From the NCBI GenBank assembly GCA_900546695.1, contig URDX01000002.1, positions 62,001-126,000 on the forward strand: DNA of 64,000 nucleotides, given 5' to 3'. The notes under the pieces were generated by a model. The model was not told the DNA's origin. It ran no database searches and saw only the letters and a program-made list of their open reading frames with translations. The DNA is from an uncultured Eubacteriales bacterium. GTDB lineage: Bacteria; Bacillota; Clostridia; Oscillospirales; CAG-272. Shown here piece after piece: positions 9,720 to 17,896 of this stretch. Made by a program: the position numbers and the translations under genes. Position 1 is the stretch's first letter; each line of letters starts with the position of its first letter.

Positions 9720-9733
9720 ACCGTCGCGACGGT
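9720..9733. promoter_or_regulatory. Perfect 14-bp palindrome upstream of ldhA
   Basis: ACCGTCGCGACGGT lies about 120 bases before the ldhA start in a stretch without genes. It could be an operator, but I see no matching promoter with good hexamers and no Rex-type site (TTGTTAA...TTAACAA). Confidence 0.35.
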
Positions 9734-9852
9734 ATAACATCCGTCACGGCGGGCGTAACATTCGGTGCGTCGGCTGTCCGAAATTAAAATTAATAGAATC
9801 GCAAAAACGTGCAATACTGTAAATGTGCCCTGCAGGGCGGGAGGGGAAAGAA

Positions 9853-10833
9853 ATGAAGACGATTGCGTTTTTTGACTCGAAAAAATATGATATAGAAGCC
9901 TTTGAGGCGGTGAACGACGGCAGGTACGAGCTGCGCTGGTACGACACAAAGCTGAGCATCGACTCGGTCGAGCTTGCACGCGGGAAGGATGCCGTGTGCT
10001 GCTTTGTCAACGATACTGTCGACAGCACGGTTATAGACCGACTGTGCGATATGGGTATAGGGCTGCTGCTCGTCCGCTGCGCGGGCTACAACAATGTCGA
10101 TCTGTCCGCGGCAAAGGGCAGACTGCGCGTTATGCGTGTGCCCGCCTACTCGCCGCACGCTATCGCGGAGCATGCGATGGCGCTGCTGCTGACGCTCGAG
10201 CGAAAGATACACAAGGCGTACATCCGCTCACGTGACTTCAATTTCGACCTGACCGATCTTACGGGGCACACCCTGTACGGAAAGACGGTCGGGGTAGTCG
10301 GTACGGGAAAGATAGGCTATGCCTTTGCAAACATCTGCCGCGGCTTCGGTATGCGCGTGCTCGCATCCGATCCGTATCCGAATCCGTCGCTTGCAGCGGA
10401 GTACGTTCCGCTCGACCGTCTGATAGAGGAGAGTAATGTCATCTCGCTGCACTGCCCGCTGACCGATGAAAACTACCACATGATAAACGCCGATACCATC
10501 GCGCGCATGAAGGACCGCGTTGTGATAATCAACACGTCGCGCGGCGGGCTTATCGACTCTGCGGCGCTGCTCGCGGGTCTCAAGGGCGGAAAGCTACGCG
10601 CTGCGGGGCTTGATGTTTATGAGGAGGAAGCGGGGCTGTTCTTCAGTGATAACTCGGCAAAGGTCGATATCGCCGACACACTGCGCCTACTCATCTCGCT
10701 GCCGAATGTCGTCGTCACCTCACATCAGGGCTACCTGACGTATGAGGCGCTGCACAATATTGCCTCAACAACGCTCGAAAATGCCGATGCGTATTTCGAC
10801 GGCAGAGAGAGTGAAAACGAGGTCAAAGCCTGA
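9853..10833 (+). CDS. ldhA: D-lactate dehydrogenase (2-hydroxyacid dehydrogenase family)
   Basis: Reduces pyruvate to D-lactate with NADH, a fermentation step. The 326-residue protein resembles E. coli LdhA over its whole length: N-terminal FFDSKKYDIEAFEAVN, RCAGYNNVDL, VPAYSPHAIAEHAM, the Rossmann loop GVVGTGKIG near residue 151, VIINTSRGGLIDS, and the catalytic histidine in TSHQGYLTYEAL near residue 297. The ATG at 9853 follows GGGAGGGGAAAGA; the earlier in-frame ATG at 9823 lacks a site. Related 2-hydroxyacid dehydrogenases such as 2-hydroxyisocaproate dehydrogenase cannot be excluded. Confidence 0.9.
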   Translation: MKTIAFFDSKKYDIEAFEAVNDGRYELRWYDTKLSIDSVELARGKDAVCCFVNDTVDSTVIDRLCDMGIGLLLVRCAGYNNVDLSAAKGRLRVMRVPAYSPHAIAEHAMALLLTLERKIHKAYIRSRDFNFDLTDLTGHTLYGKTVGVVGTGKIGYAFANICRGFGMRVLASDPYPNPSLAAEYVPLDRLIEESNVISLHCPLTDENYHMINADTIARMKDRVVIINTSRGGLIDSAALLAGLKGGKLRAAGLDVYEEEAGLFFSDNSAKVDIADTLRLLISLPNVVVTSHQGYLTYEALHNIASTTLENADAYFDGRESENEVKA

Positions 10834-10935
10834 CGCTGCGCGATGCATGATATGCTGAGCTGCAGCACGTTGAGTCCCTTTAACGCCCCACAGAGCTTTG
10901 ATATCATGCGGTTTGTGTTAAAAAACAATACAGAA

Positions 10936-10979
10936 AAAGTGAGCCGTTAAAAAACTCGTTTTAACAGCTCACTTTAATT
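10936..10979. terminator. Bidirectional terminator between ldhA and rubrerythrin genes
   Basis: A 17-bp stem with one mismatch (10936-10952 with 10959-10975) flanked by A and T runs on both sides sits between convergent genes, so it can stop transcription from either direction. Confidence 0.75.
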
Positions 10980-11114
10980 ATTATGGGATGGTGAAAAATA
11001 CTCGGTGCGGACCTTTCGGCATCATCCTATGTCGGGGATAGATAAAAATGTTAGCTCCTGATTTTTTCAGTCCCCCGTTGCGCCGTAACCGTCGGCGATT
11101 GCTCGGTGCTTATA

Positions 11115-11666
11115 TCACTTTCCGAAATATCTCTTGAGCAGACCTGCAAACGCCTTGCCGTGGCGGGCTTCGTCTCTTGCCATCTCGTGAACGGTGTCAT
11201 GAATTGCGTCGAGATTCAGCTTCTTTGCGAGAGCGGCAAGCTCGGTCTTACCCTTAGTTGCGCCGCACTCAGCCTCTACGCGCATGGTAAGGTTGCGCTC
11301 GGTGGAATCGGTAACGCACTCGCCGAGCATTTCCGCAAACTTAGCTGCGTGCTCAGCCTCCTCAAGTGCCGCCTTCTCCCAGTACAGACCTATCTCGGGA
11401 TAGCCTTCTCTGTGTGCGACTCTCGACATAGCGAGATACATGCCGACCTCGGAGCACTCGCCCTCAAAGTTAGCACGGAGACCGTCAATGATCTCCTGCG
11501 GGCAGCCCTTGGCAATGCCTACGACGTGCTCGGCAGCCCATGTCATTTCCTCATCGTTCTTAACCTCAACGAACTTGTCGCCCGCAGCCTTGCAGCGGGG
11601 GCAGAGGTCGGGACGCACATCCGACTCGATTATTTCACCGCAAACGGTACATCTCCACTTTTTCAT
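11115..11666 (-). CDS. Reverse rubrerythrin (NADH peroxidase)
   Basis: A 183-residue peroxide-detoxifying diiron protein. The rubredoxin domain comes first (residues 1-40: CTVCGE and CPRCKA, two C-x2-C knuckles), followed by the four-helix ferritin-like domain with the diiron ligands in [18 protein letters not shown] and [11 protein letters not shown]. This domain order is the reverse of classical rubrerythrin and matches clostridial revRbr, which reduces hydrogen peroxide in strict anaerobes. A ribosome site AAAAGGAG precedes the ATG and a near-consensus promoter lies upstream. Strong support for an anaerobic host. Confidence 0.94.
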   Translation of the reverse strand: MKKWRCTVCGEIIESDVRPDLCPRCKAAGDKFVEVKNDEEMTWAAEHVVGIAKGCPQEIIDGLRANFEGECSEVGMYLAMSRVAHREGYPEIGLYWEKAALEEAEHAAKFAEMLGECVTDSTERNLTMRVEAECGATKGKTELAALAKKLNLDAIHDTVHEMARDEARHGKAFAGLLKRYFGK

Positions 11667-11717
11667 ACAATGTTCTCCTTTTCAGATCATCGTTTTGGGG
11701 ATCGCTCCCCTGACACG

Positions 11718-11746
11718 ATTATAGCAAATTATCGGCGCAAAGTCAA
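11718..11746 (-). promoter_or_regulatory. Promoter of the reverse rubrerythrin gene
   Basis: On the minus strand: TTGACT (11741-11746), 17 bases, TATAAT (11718-11723). About 45 bases of leader follow. No clear PerR box is visible. Confidence 0.85.
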
Positions 11747-11892
11747 TATTGATCGAAAAATGTTTGCTCGGCACGGCCGATTAGTACAAAAGATGAAATC
11801 GATCGACAAAAATCGCGGCAGCGTGTGCATGATGCAGATATGCCGCAAAACGGGGGGCTGCACGGCTTACATGCATTGCTGCAAAAAACGTT

Positions 11893-13278
11893 TTATTCGA
11901 CGAGCTTATTTGCCCAGTCACCGCGGCGGAGCAGCAGATATCCGATCAGCGCTTTGATGATGTCGGTAAACGTGACGATAACATACGCGGTGTGTATCTC
12001 AAGCCCGAACACGTTCATCAGCAGATACGCGAGCGGCGCGACAAAAAAGCACATAAAAATGCTGTCAAACAGCATGGTGACGAGTATTTTCCCGCCGGAG
12101 CGCAAGGTGAAATACGAACAGTAGCCGAAGGCGGCAAACGGCGTTGCCGCAGCGGTGATGATTATCATAAAGGTCGCAAGCGAGCGCACCTCGTCGGTCG
12201 TATTGTAGATGCGCGGGAAGAGCGGCGAGAGTGCAATCAACAGTCCGCTTATCACTACCGTGCAGCACATCGAAAAGGCTATCATCTTGCGGTTTGCGTC
12301 CTTTGCTTCCTCAATCCTGCCCGCGCCCAGATGGTTTCCGAGGGTTATGGCGATAGCGCTGCCGAGCGACTTATAGACGATATCGAACACCTCAGCGACC
12401 GTGAGACAGATGTTCTGCGCCGCAACTACGGTGAGCCCCGCTCCCGAGTATATCTGATTGCGGAACGTCATACCGAACACCCACAGACCCTCGTTGAGCA
12501 TGAGCGGCATGCCCTTGACGGTTATCTCGCGCACGAGATGCCCCGGGATGTAGAGCGAGCGGAACGCGCCGACCGCGAACGGGCAGCGAAACTTGTTTTT
12601 GTGCGTCCACAGCGCGAGCACGGCGAGCTCGACAAAGCGCGATGTGACCGTTGCTATAGCCGCGCCGACCGCGCCGAGCCTGGGCGCGCCGAGCAGACCG
12701 AAGATGAGAATGAGATTCAGACAGAAGTTAGTCACGACCGCCGCGATGCTTGCGACCATCGGTACCATCGCGCAGCCCGTCTCGCGCAGCGTTGACGAAT
12801 ATGCCTGAGAGAGCGCATACGGGATAAGTCCGATCAGCGCCGTAAGGAGGTACTTTCTGCCCTCCGCGAGCGTCAGAGCCGTGTCTGCACCCGAGCCGTC
12901 GGCATGGAGAAACAGTGATATCAGACCGTCGCCGAAGAGGAGAAAAACAGCTATGCCCGCAGCAGCGGTCAGCAGGTTGACTATTATTTTAAAGCGGAAT
13001 GTGTATCGAACACCGTCCGTGTTTCCGGTACCGTGATACTGCGCCGTGAATATCCCTGCCGCCGAGACCGCGCCGAAGAGCAGCAGCTGCAGCACGAACA
13101 GCAGCTGATTGACTATTGACACGCCCGACATGACCTCTGTGCCGAGCCGCCCGACCATGATGTTGTCGAGCAGGCTGACAAAGTTGGTTATTCCGTTCTG
13201 TATCATTATCGGTACAGCCACCGCAAGAACCGAGCGGTAGAACGCCTTGGTGCCTATGAACTTCTTAATACTTGCCAT
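11893..13278 (-). CDS. MATE family multidrug/Na+ antiporter
   Basis: A 461-residue, twelve-helix transporter. The N-terminus shows the MATE pattern AVPIMIQNGITNFVSLLDNIMVGRLGTEVMSG (given as the typical first-helix region, residues 18-50), and a second copy of the fold begins near residue 235 (KGMPLMLNEGLWVFG). The start is the ATG at 13278 with GGAG a few bases upstream; the frame stays open for 78 further codons upstream but those residues look non-coding (Arg/Ala-rich, no hydrophobic helix). Substrate unknown; the family exports drugs or metabolites with Na+ or H+. Confidence 0.92.
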   Translation of the reverse strand: MASIKKFIGTKAFYRSVLAVAVPIMIQNGITNFVSLLDNIMVGRLGTEVMSGVSIVNQLLFVLQLLLFGAVSAAGIFTAQYHGTGNTDGVRYTFRFKIIVNLLTAAAGIAVFLLFGDGLISLFLHADGSGADTALTLAEGRKYLLTALIGLIPYALSQAYSSTLRETGCAMVPMVASIAAVVTNFCLNLILIFGLLGAPRLGAVGAAIATVTSRFVELAVLALWTHKNKFRCPFAVGAFRSLYIPGHLVREITVKGMPLMLNEGLWVFGMTFRNQIYSGAGLTVVAAQNICLTVAEVFDIVYKSLGSAIAITLGNHLGAGRIEEAKDANRKMIAFSMCCTVVISGLLIALSPLFPRIYNTTDEVRSLATFMIIITAAATPFAAFGYCSYFTLRSGGKILVTMLFDSIFMCFFVAPLAYLLMNVFGLEIHTAYVIVTFTDIIKALIGYLLLRRGDWANKLVE

Positions 13279-13300
13279 TATATTTTTCTCCGAAATTAAA

Positions 13301-13333
13301 GGTACAAGGGCGGCTTTTCTCCGCTCTTGTACC
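13301..13333 (-). terminator. Probable terminator/attenuator between isomerase-like gene and MATE gene
   Basis: A 13-bp stem (13301-13313 with 13321-13333, one imperfect pair) is followed on the minus strand by TTTAATTT. It sits only about 23 bases upstream of the MATE start codon, so it either ends the upstream transcript or regulates entry into the MATE gene. Confidence 0.5.
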
Positions 13334-13508
13334 CGTGAATATATGATTGTTTTCCATGCTGCCTTGACGGCGAACACCCGCGCAAAGAATCCGCACGCCC
13401 GCATCGGCTCGGCTGCACGCTGCTGCCGTGTGAATCGCACAGCCGCACCGATGTGTGCAGATGCCGCGACGGGCTGCGCACATCGACGCAGCGGACGCAG
13501 ATCAAAGA

Positions 13509-14297
13509 TCAAAAGAATCTCGAATGCAGGAACTCGCTGCTTATCCGCAGCGACTCGAACGGGTCGCCGGGGCAGTTATCAAGCTCAACGATATAGTGCT
13601 TGCAGCCGACCTTCTGGCAGGACTCGATGAGCCCCTCCCACCACATGTTGCCCTGTCCGACCTCGGTGTAGTAGGGGGTGGGCATGTCGTTTACGCGCTT
13701 GATAGCCATATCCTTGAGATGGACGATTGCGAGACGGCTGCCGAGACGGTCCTCTATGAGATGGCGGACATCGCAGCCGCCGTGATGCGCCCAGTAGGTA
13801 TCAAGGGTGAATACGAGGTTGGGCGACGTGTTGTCGATTATTATGTCGTACGGTATCCTGCCGTCGGGCAGACGGATAAATTCGTGATTGTGCTGATGGT
13901 AGCTGAAGCGATAGCCCGCCTTTTCGGCATTCGCAGCCATCTTGTTCAGGTCAACGACGAGCTTTTCGTACTCCTCTACGGTGTCTGCCCACCAGCCGCC
14001 GATGCCCATGATGTTGTCGGCGAGACCGAGTGCCTTGTGCTCCTCAAGCGCCTTAGGAAACTCATCGCGATACTTCTCGTATTTATCGTGCGTACCGATG
14101 ATGTCGATTCCCGACTCGCGTGCGAGTCTGCCGTATGCCTCGTATGTGACGGGACCCTCTGTCGGTTGACCCGCGGTCTGTATCTCATCGTAGCCGAGCT
14201 CCTTCAGACGCTCAAAGGTGCGCTTGATCTCTTCCTCGGTATTCATAAAGTCGCGAACGGTAAACGCCTGTACGCCTATCTTTGTCAGCTTTTCCAT
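13509..14297 (-). CDS. Sugar phosphate isomerase/epimerase-like TIM barrel
   Basis: A 262-residue protein of the xylose-isomerase-like barrel superfamily (AP endonuclease 2 fold). It has IGVQAFTVRDFM at the N-terminus, the metal-binding strand segments YHQHNHEF, TLDTYWAHHGG, IVHLKDM and the late EVGQGNMWWEG, which supply the His/Asp/Glu ligands of this family. No signal peptide, so cytosolic. Enzymes of this group isomerise or epimerise keto-sugars, inosose or tagatose/psicose; the exact substrate cannot be read from sequence. It has its own promoter and precedes the MATE gene on the same strand. Confidence 0.85.
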   Translation of the reverse strand: MEKLTKIGVQAFTVRDFMNTEEEIKRTFERLKELGYDEIQTAGQPTEGPVTYEAYGRLARESGIDIIGTHDKYEKYRDEFPKALEEHKALGLADNIMGIGGWWADTVEEYEKLVVDLNKMAANAEKAGYRFSYHQHNHEFIRLPDGRIPYDIIIDNTSPNLVFTLDTYWAHHGGCDVRHLIEDRLGSRLAIVHLKDMAIKRVNDMPTPYYTEVGQGNMWWEGLIESCQKVGCKHYIVELDNCPGDPFESLRISSEFLHSRFF

Positions 14298-14363
14298 TGG
14301 AATATCCTCCGATATTTTTCGGTTGCGGGCACGGCAAAAATACGCCGACGCCCTCTTATACCG

Positions 14364-14393
14364 ATTATATCACAAATACACACATAAAATCAA
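14364..14393 (-). promoter_or_regulatory. Promoter of the isomerase-like gene
   Basis: On the minus strand: TTGATT (14388-14393), 18-base spacer, TATAAT (14364-14369). Confidence 0.7.
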
Positions 14394-14433
14394 TCCTTTT
14401 TTGCTAAAAAAGCGCCGACCGATAATCGTCTTT

Positions 14434-14466
14434 AACACAAAAACGGGACCGCATGCTGCGATCCCG
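14434..14466 (-). terminator. Terminator downstream of putP
   Basis: On the minus strand a 10-bp GC-rich stem (14457-14466 with 14444-14453, one G-U pair) is followed by TTTTTGTGTT. Confidence 0.8.
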
Positions 14467-14531
14467 ATTTGAAATGCGTTATTGATTTATGCGGTGCCGT
14501 GAGTGTGCACATGCCCCGCTGCGTAAGGTGT

Positions 14532-16073
14532 TTACTTTATTGCCTTTACCGCGTCGTATACATCCGTTACCTCCTTATCGGGAGCCTTTGTTGCAAGGCT
14601 GACGATAACGGTGAGCAGGATAGCGACGATAAATGCAGGAAGCAGCTCGTAGATATCGAGTACAGAGCCCTTGAACGCCTCACGGATGATGAACTTCCAG
14701 ATAAAGACGGTTGCACCGCCGCTTATCATGCCCGCGAGTGCGCCCCACTTAGTGGTGCGTTTCCAGAAGAGCGCGCAGAGGATAATGGGACCGAATGCAG
14801 CGCCGAAGCCCGCCCATGCGAACGAAACGATACGGAATACCGAGGAGCTCGGGTCGCGTGCGAGGAAGATACCTATGACCGAGATGACAACGACCGTGAC
14901 ACGGGCAAGTATCATCTTAGCGCGCTCGGAGAGGCGTACATGCATGGTGTCGACGAGGATATCCTGCGTAATGCTCGAGGATGCAGCTATGAGCTGCGAG
15001 TCTGCGGTCGACATTGTGGATGCGAGGATACCGGAGATGAATATTCCCGCAATGAACGAAGGGATAAAGCCGAAACCGCTTATATATCTCGAGATATCAA
15101 CGATAATGGTCTCTGCCTCGGAGTTTGAAGCGTAGGGACCGACGATGCCCGCGTTCATCAGGCTGTAGCCGACAACGCCGATGAGTATCGCGATAGCCAT
15201 CGAGATGACTACCCATACAGAGGCGATGCGGCGGGATTTCTTGAGCTCATCCGGGTCGCTTATCGCCATAAAGCGGAGCAGGATGTGCGGCATTCCGAAG
15301 TAGCCGAGACCCCATGCGAGTGTGGAGACAACCGACATCGCTCCGAAGCTCGATGTCGTTCCCTTTGCAACGTCAAAGCCGCGGAAGAGGTCGGTAAAGC
15401 CGTCGAGAGAGCGGATGTTTGCAAACACCTTGTCAAAGCCGCCGATGAAGCCCTCACCGAGGCCGAGCACGACAAAGAGAGCGACCGTCATGATTATGCT
15501 CTGGATAAGGTCGGTGGTCGACGCTGCGAGAAATCCGCCGAGCGCGCAGTATACCACGATAACTATCGCGCTGATTATCATCGCTGTCATGTAGTCGATG
15601 CCGAACATGTTAGAGAAGAGCTTACCGCATGCCGAGAAGCCGGAGGCGGTGTAGGGGATGAAGAAGATGATTATAACGATTGCGGCAACGGCGGAGAGCA
15701 TGTGATGCTTATCGCCGAAGCGGCGTGAGAAGAAGGAGGGCACGGTCACCGCACCGATCTTCTCGGAGTAGATGCGCAGGCGCTTTGCAACAAAGAGCCA
15801 GTTGAGGTATGTACCTACGGCGAGACCGATAGCGGTCCATGTTGCCTCCGCAAGTCCGCACATCAGCGCAAGACCGGGTATGCCCATGAGCAGATATGCG
15901 CTCATGTCCGATGCCTCCGCGCTCATTGCGGTGACGAGCGGACCGAGCTTTCTGCCGCCGAGGTAAAAGTCGTCCGATGTTTTTGTTTTTCTCGATACTC
16001 CGACGCCTATCGCTATCATCATTATCATGTAGAGAGCAATGGCGGCGAGTGTCACCCATTCTGAAGTAGTCAT
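14532..16073 (-). CDS. putP: Sodium/proline symporter
   Basis: A 513-residue sodium:solute symporter (SSS) family carrier with about thirteen helices. Family features: DDFYLGGRKLGPLVTAMSAEASDMSAYLL at residues 34-62 (the Na+ and proline site), GYFGMPHILLRFMAI, and MSTADSQLIAASSS near residue 340, the second Na+ site. The length and the match to these segments point to PutP rather than pantothenate or glucose symporters. It takes up proline with Na+ as nutrient or osmoprotectant. Transcribed alone, ending in the terminator just downstream. Confidence 0.93.
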   Translation of the reverse strand: MTTSEWVTLAAIALYMIMMIAIGVGVSRKTKTSDDFYLGGRKLGPLVTAMSAEASDMSAYLLMGIPGLALMCGLAEATWTAIGLAVGTYLNWLFVAKRLRIYSEKIGAVTVPSFFSRRFGDKHHMLSAVAAIVIIIFFIPYTASGFSACGKLFSNMFGIDYMTAMIISAIVIVVYCALGGFLAASTTDLIQSIIMTVALFVVLGLGEGFIGGFDKVFANIRSLDGFTDLFRGFDVAKGTTSSFGAMSVVSTLAWGLGYFGMPHILLRFMAISDPDELKKSRRIASVWVVISMAIAILIGVVGYSLMNAGIVGPYASNSEAETIIVDISRYISGFGFIPSFIAGIFISGILASTMSTADSQLIAASSSITQDILVDTMHVRLSERAKMILARVTVVVISVIGIFLARDPSSSVFRIVSFAWAGFGAAFGPIILCALFWKRTTKWGALAGMISGGATVFIWKFIIREAFKGSVLDIYELLPAFIVAILLTVIVSLATKAPDKEVTDVYDAVKAIK

Positions 16074-16400
16074 GGTATGCTGCCTTTCAAAGATTTCTTA
16101 ATTTTCATTATTTTAGCACATTTTAAAATAGACTGAAATACAGAATTGAGTATATACTTTTTTTAGATTGCTGCGACACGTGCAACGCCGCAACCGCATA
16201 ATTACATGGTTTCTGCTGTAGACCGAAGTACGTACTTTGATTACAACACAAAATCGGACATTAAATTTTTTTTTAGATTTTTTGAAGAAAACTCGATAAT
16301 ACGGAACGCATCCGAGCCGAAAAAGGGGTATCGGCTCGAAAAAACGTTTACAGCCACGGCGCTGCGGTGTTGTATTGTGCTTCTCGCGGCATGAGTGGTG
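16074..16400. other. Gene-free AT-rich stretch between putP and tetR
   Basis: 327 bases without a credible gene. The putP promoter should lie here; a weak candidate on the minus strand is TTTCAG with TAAAAT (16110-16115). An 8-bp inverted repeat CGAGCCGA/TCGGCTCG (16313-16320 and 16331-16338) has no T run in the useful direction, so I do not call it a terminator. Confidence 0.6.
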
Positions 16401-17033
16401 TTACTGCACGCGGGAGGCTCTTTCCGACCGCCGTTGTTCCTCATCCTTAGCCTCCGTAGTATAGGCGCGGAGCAGCAGGGGCAGCATGCGCGAGCTATAG
16501 GAGCAGAGCGAATAATCGCCGCCGCAGAGGCACCAGTCGTACATGATGGCGCGCTCGTACATGGCATATGCCTTTACGATGTCGTTCACCGACACATCCT
16601 CGCGCAGTTCGCCGCATTCCTGCCCCGCAGAGATTATCGACCGCAGCAGCTTATAATATGTACGGTCATGATCGAGCAGGTGCTTTTCGCTTTTGGTCAC
16701 AAGCTGAGACGAGAGCAGACGGGAGAGCAGATCGATGGATACGGTATCCTCTATCATGCGGAACAGCTCGCGGTTAAGAAAGATCAGTTGATCTAAATAC
16801 CCCATTCTGTGCAGATCCTCGCTCAGCTCGTCATACTTTTCGTCAAAGAGATAGGAGAGAGAGGAGAGCAGGGCGTCCTTACCGCTGAAATAGTGGTAGA
16901 ATGAGCCCTTTGAGGTACCGGATTCGTATATGATATCGTCGACCGTTGTGTTCTCGTAGCCATGCTGATAGAACAGCTTCCATGCAGCCGAAACTATCCG
17001 TCCCTTTGTATTTCTCGAGTTTTTTCTTTTCAT
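16401..17033 (-). CDS. TetR/AcrR family transcriptional regulator
   Basis: A 210-residue one-domain repressor. The N-terminal helix-turn-helix is clear: RIVSAAWKLFYQHGYENTTV, then DIIYESGTSKGSFYHYF and the KDALL helix (residues 12-56). The C-terminal ligand domain is all-helical and ends with a polar tail. Its neighbours (nadE 70 bases upstream on the same strand, putP downstream) do not clearly name a target. An inverted repeat operator at its own start was not evident. Confidence 0.9.
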   Translation of the reverse strand: MKRKNSRNTKGRIVSAAWKLFYQHGYENTTVDDIIYESGTSKGSFYHYFSGKDALLSSLSYLFDEKYDELSEDLHRMGYLDQLIFLNRELFRMIEDTVSIDLLSRLLSSQLVTKSEKHLLDHDRTYYKLLRSIISAGQECGELREDVSVNDIVKAYAMYERAIMYDWCLCGGDYSLCSYSSRMLPLLLRAYTTEAKDEEQRRSERASRVQ

Positions 17034-17103
17034 AGCGCTACCTCATATTTTTTACGGCACTGCCTTATCACGGCGGCTTGTTATTTTTCACGGCACTCTG
17101 CCG

Positions 17104-17829
17104 TCACAGTTCGGGCTTGAATGCGGGCATGAGCTGAAGCTTGAAGAGATTCAGACGGTGGCGGCGGTCGATGTTCGCCTTTTTGTCGGCATCGTCTATC
17201 TCTCCCGTGCGGATGTAGCGGTCAAGCTCTGCGTAGGTGAAGCCGAGATTGTCCTCGTCGGTCTTTCCGCACAGTCCGTCCGACGGCGCTTTGTCGACGA
17301 GACAGTCGGGTAGACCGAGCACACGGCCTATCGCCTTGACCTCGGTGACGGTGAGACCCGACAGCGGGCTGAAATCGCCTGCGGCATCGCCGTATCTTGT
17401 CGAATATCCAACCCAGTCCTCGGAGAGGTTGCAGGTGTTTACTACACGACCGTTATGGCTTTGCGCGACCGCATACAGTGCGGTCATGCGCACGCGGGGC
17501 GGAATGTTGGTCCTCGTCTGTGTCGAAAGCTCGAACGGCAGCGCAGCTGCGAGACCGTTGACCGCTGCTTTTACGTTGACCACATAATGCTTTATCCCGA
17601 GATGCGAGACGAGCAGCTCTGCGGAGTCGATGTCCGGCTGAACTCCGCAGGGCATCAGCACGCCTATCACGCGGTCTCTGCCGAGTGCTTCGACGCAGAG
17701 CGCCGCCGCGACCGAGCTGTCCTTTCCGCCCGAGATGCCGACGACGGCATTGCAGCCGCGCCCGTTCTCCTCAAAAAATCCTCTTATCCATTCTACACAT
17801 TCGTTTTTTATTCTCTCGGCGTCAAACAT
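17104..17829 (-). CDS. nadE: NH3-dependent NAD+ synthetase
   Basis: Amidates nicotinic acid adenine dinucleotide to NAD+. The 241-residue protein has the N-type ATP pyrophosphatase P-loop GISGGKDSSVAAAL near residue 29, the NaAD-contact segment NLSEDWVGYSTRYGDAAGDFSPL, and the PSDGLCGKTDEDNLGF loop. There is no N-terminal glutaminase (nitrilase) domain, so it uses ammonia. Slightly short but complete. Ends 70 bases before the tetR start and begins 67 bases after the GH2 gene, so it may share the GH2 transcript. Confidence 0.93.
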   Translation of the reverse strand: MFDAERIKNECVEWIRGFFEENGRGCNAVVGISGGKDSSVAAALCVEALGRDRVIGVLMPCGVQPDIDSAELLVSHLGIKHYVVNVKAAVNGLAAALPFELSTQTRTNIPPRVRMTALYAVAQSHNGRVVNTCNLSEDWVGYSTRYGDAAGDFSPLSGLTVTEVKAIGRVLGLPDCLVDKAPSDGLCGKTDEDNLGFTYAELDRYIRTGEIDDADKKANIDRRHRLNLFKLQLMPAFKPEL

Positions 17830-17896
17830 TTTCTTCTCCTTTATTTTACGTCACTTTGGTTTGTCTGTTTGATATGTACGCGGACCGTGCGGCGCA

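Noticed and set aside
10909..10930. Rex-like site near the end of ldhA (TTGTG..AAAAACAA)
   Set aside because: It is downstream of the gene and departs from the Rex consensus.
16313..16338. Inverted repeat CGAGCCGA...TCGGCTCG as a terminator
   Set aside because: On the + strand it is followed by A residues, on the minus strand by GC-rich sequence, so neither direction gives a stem plus T run.
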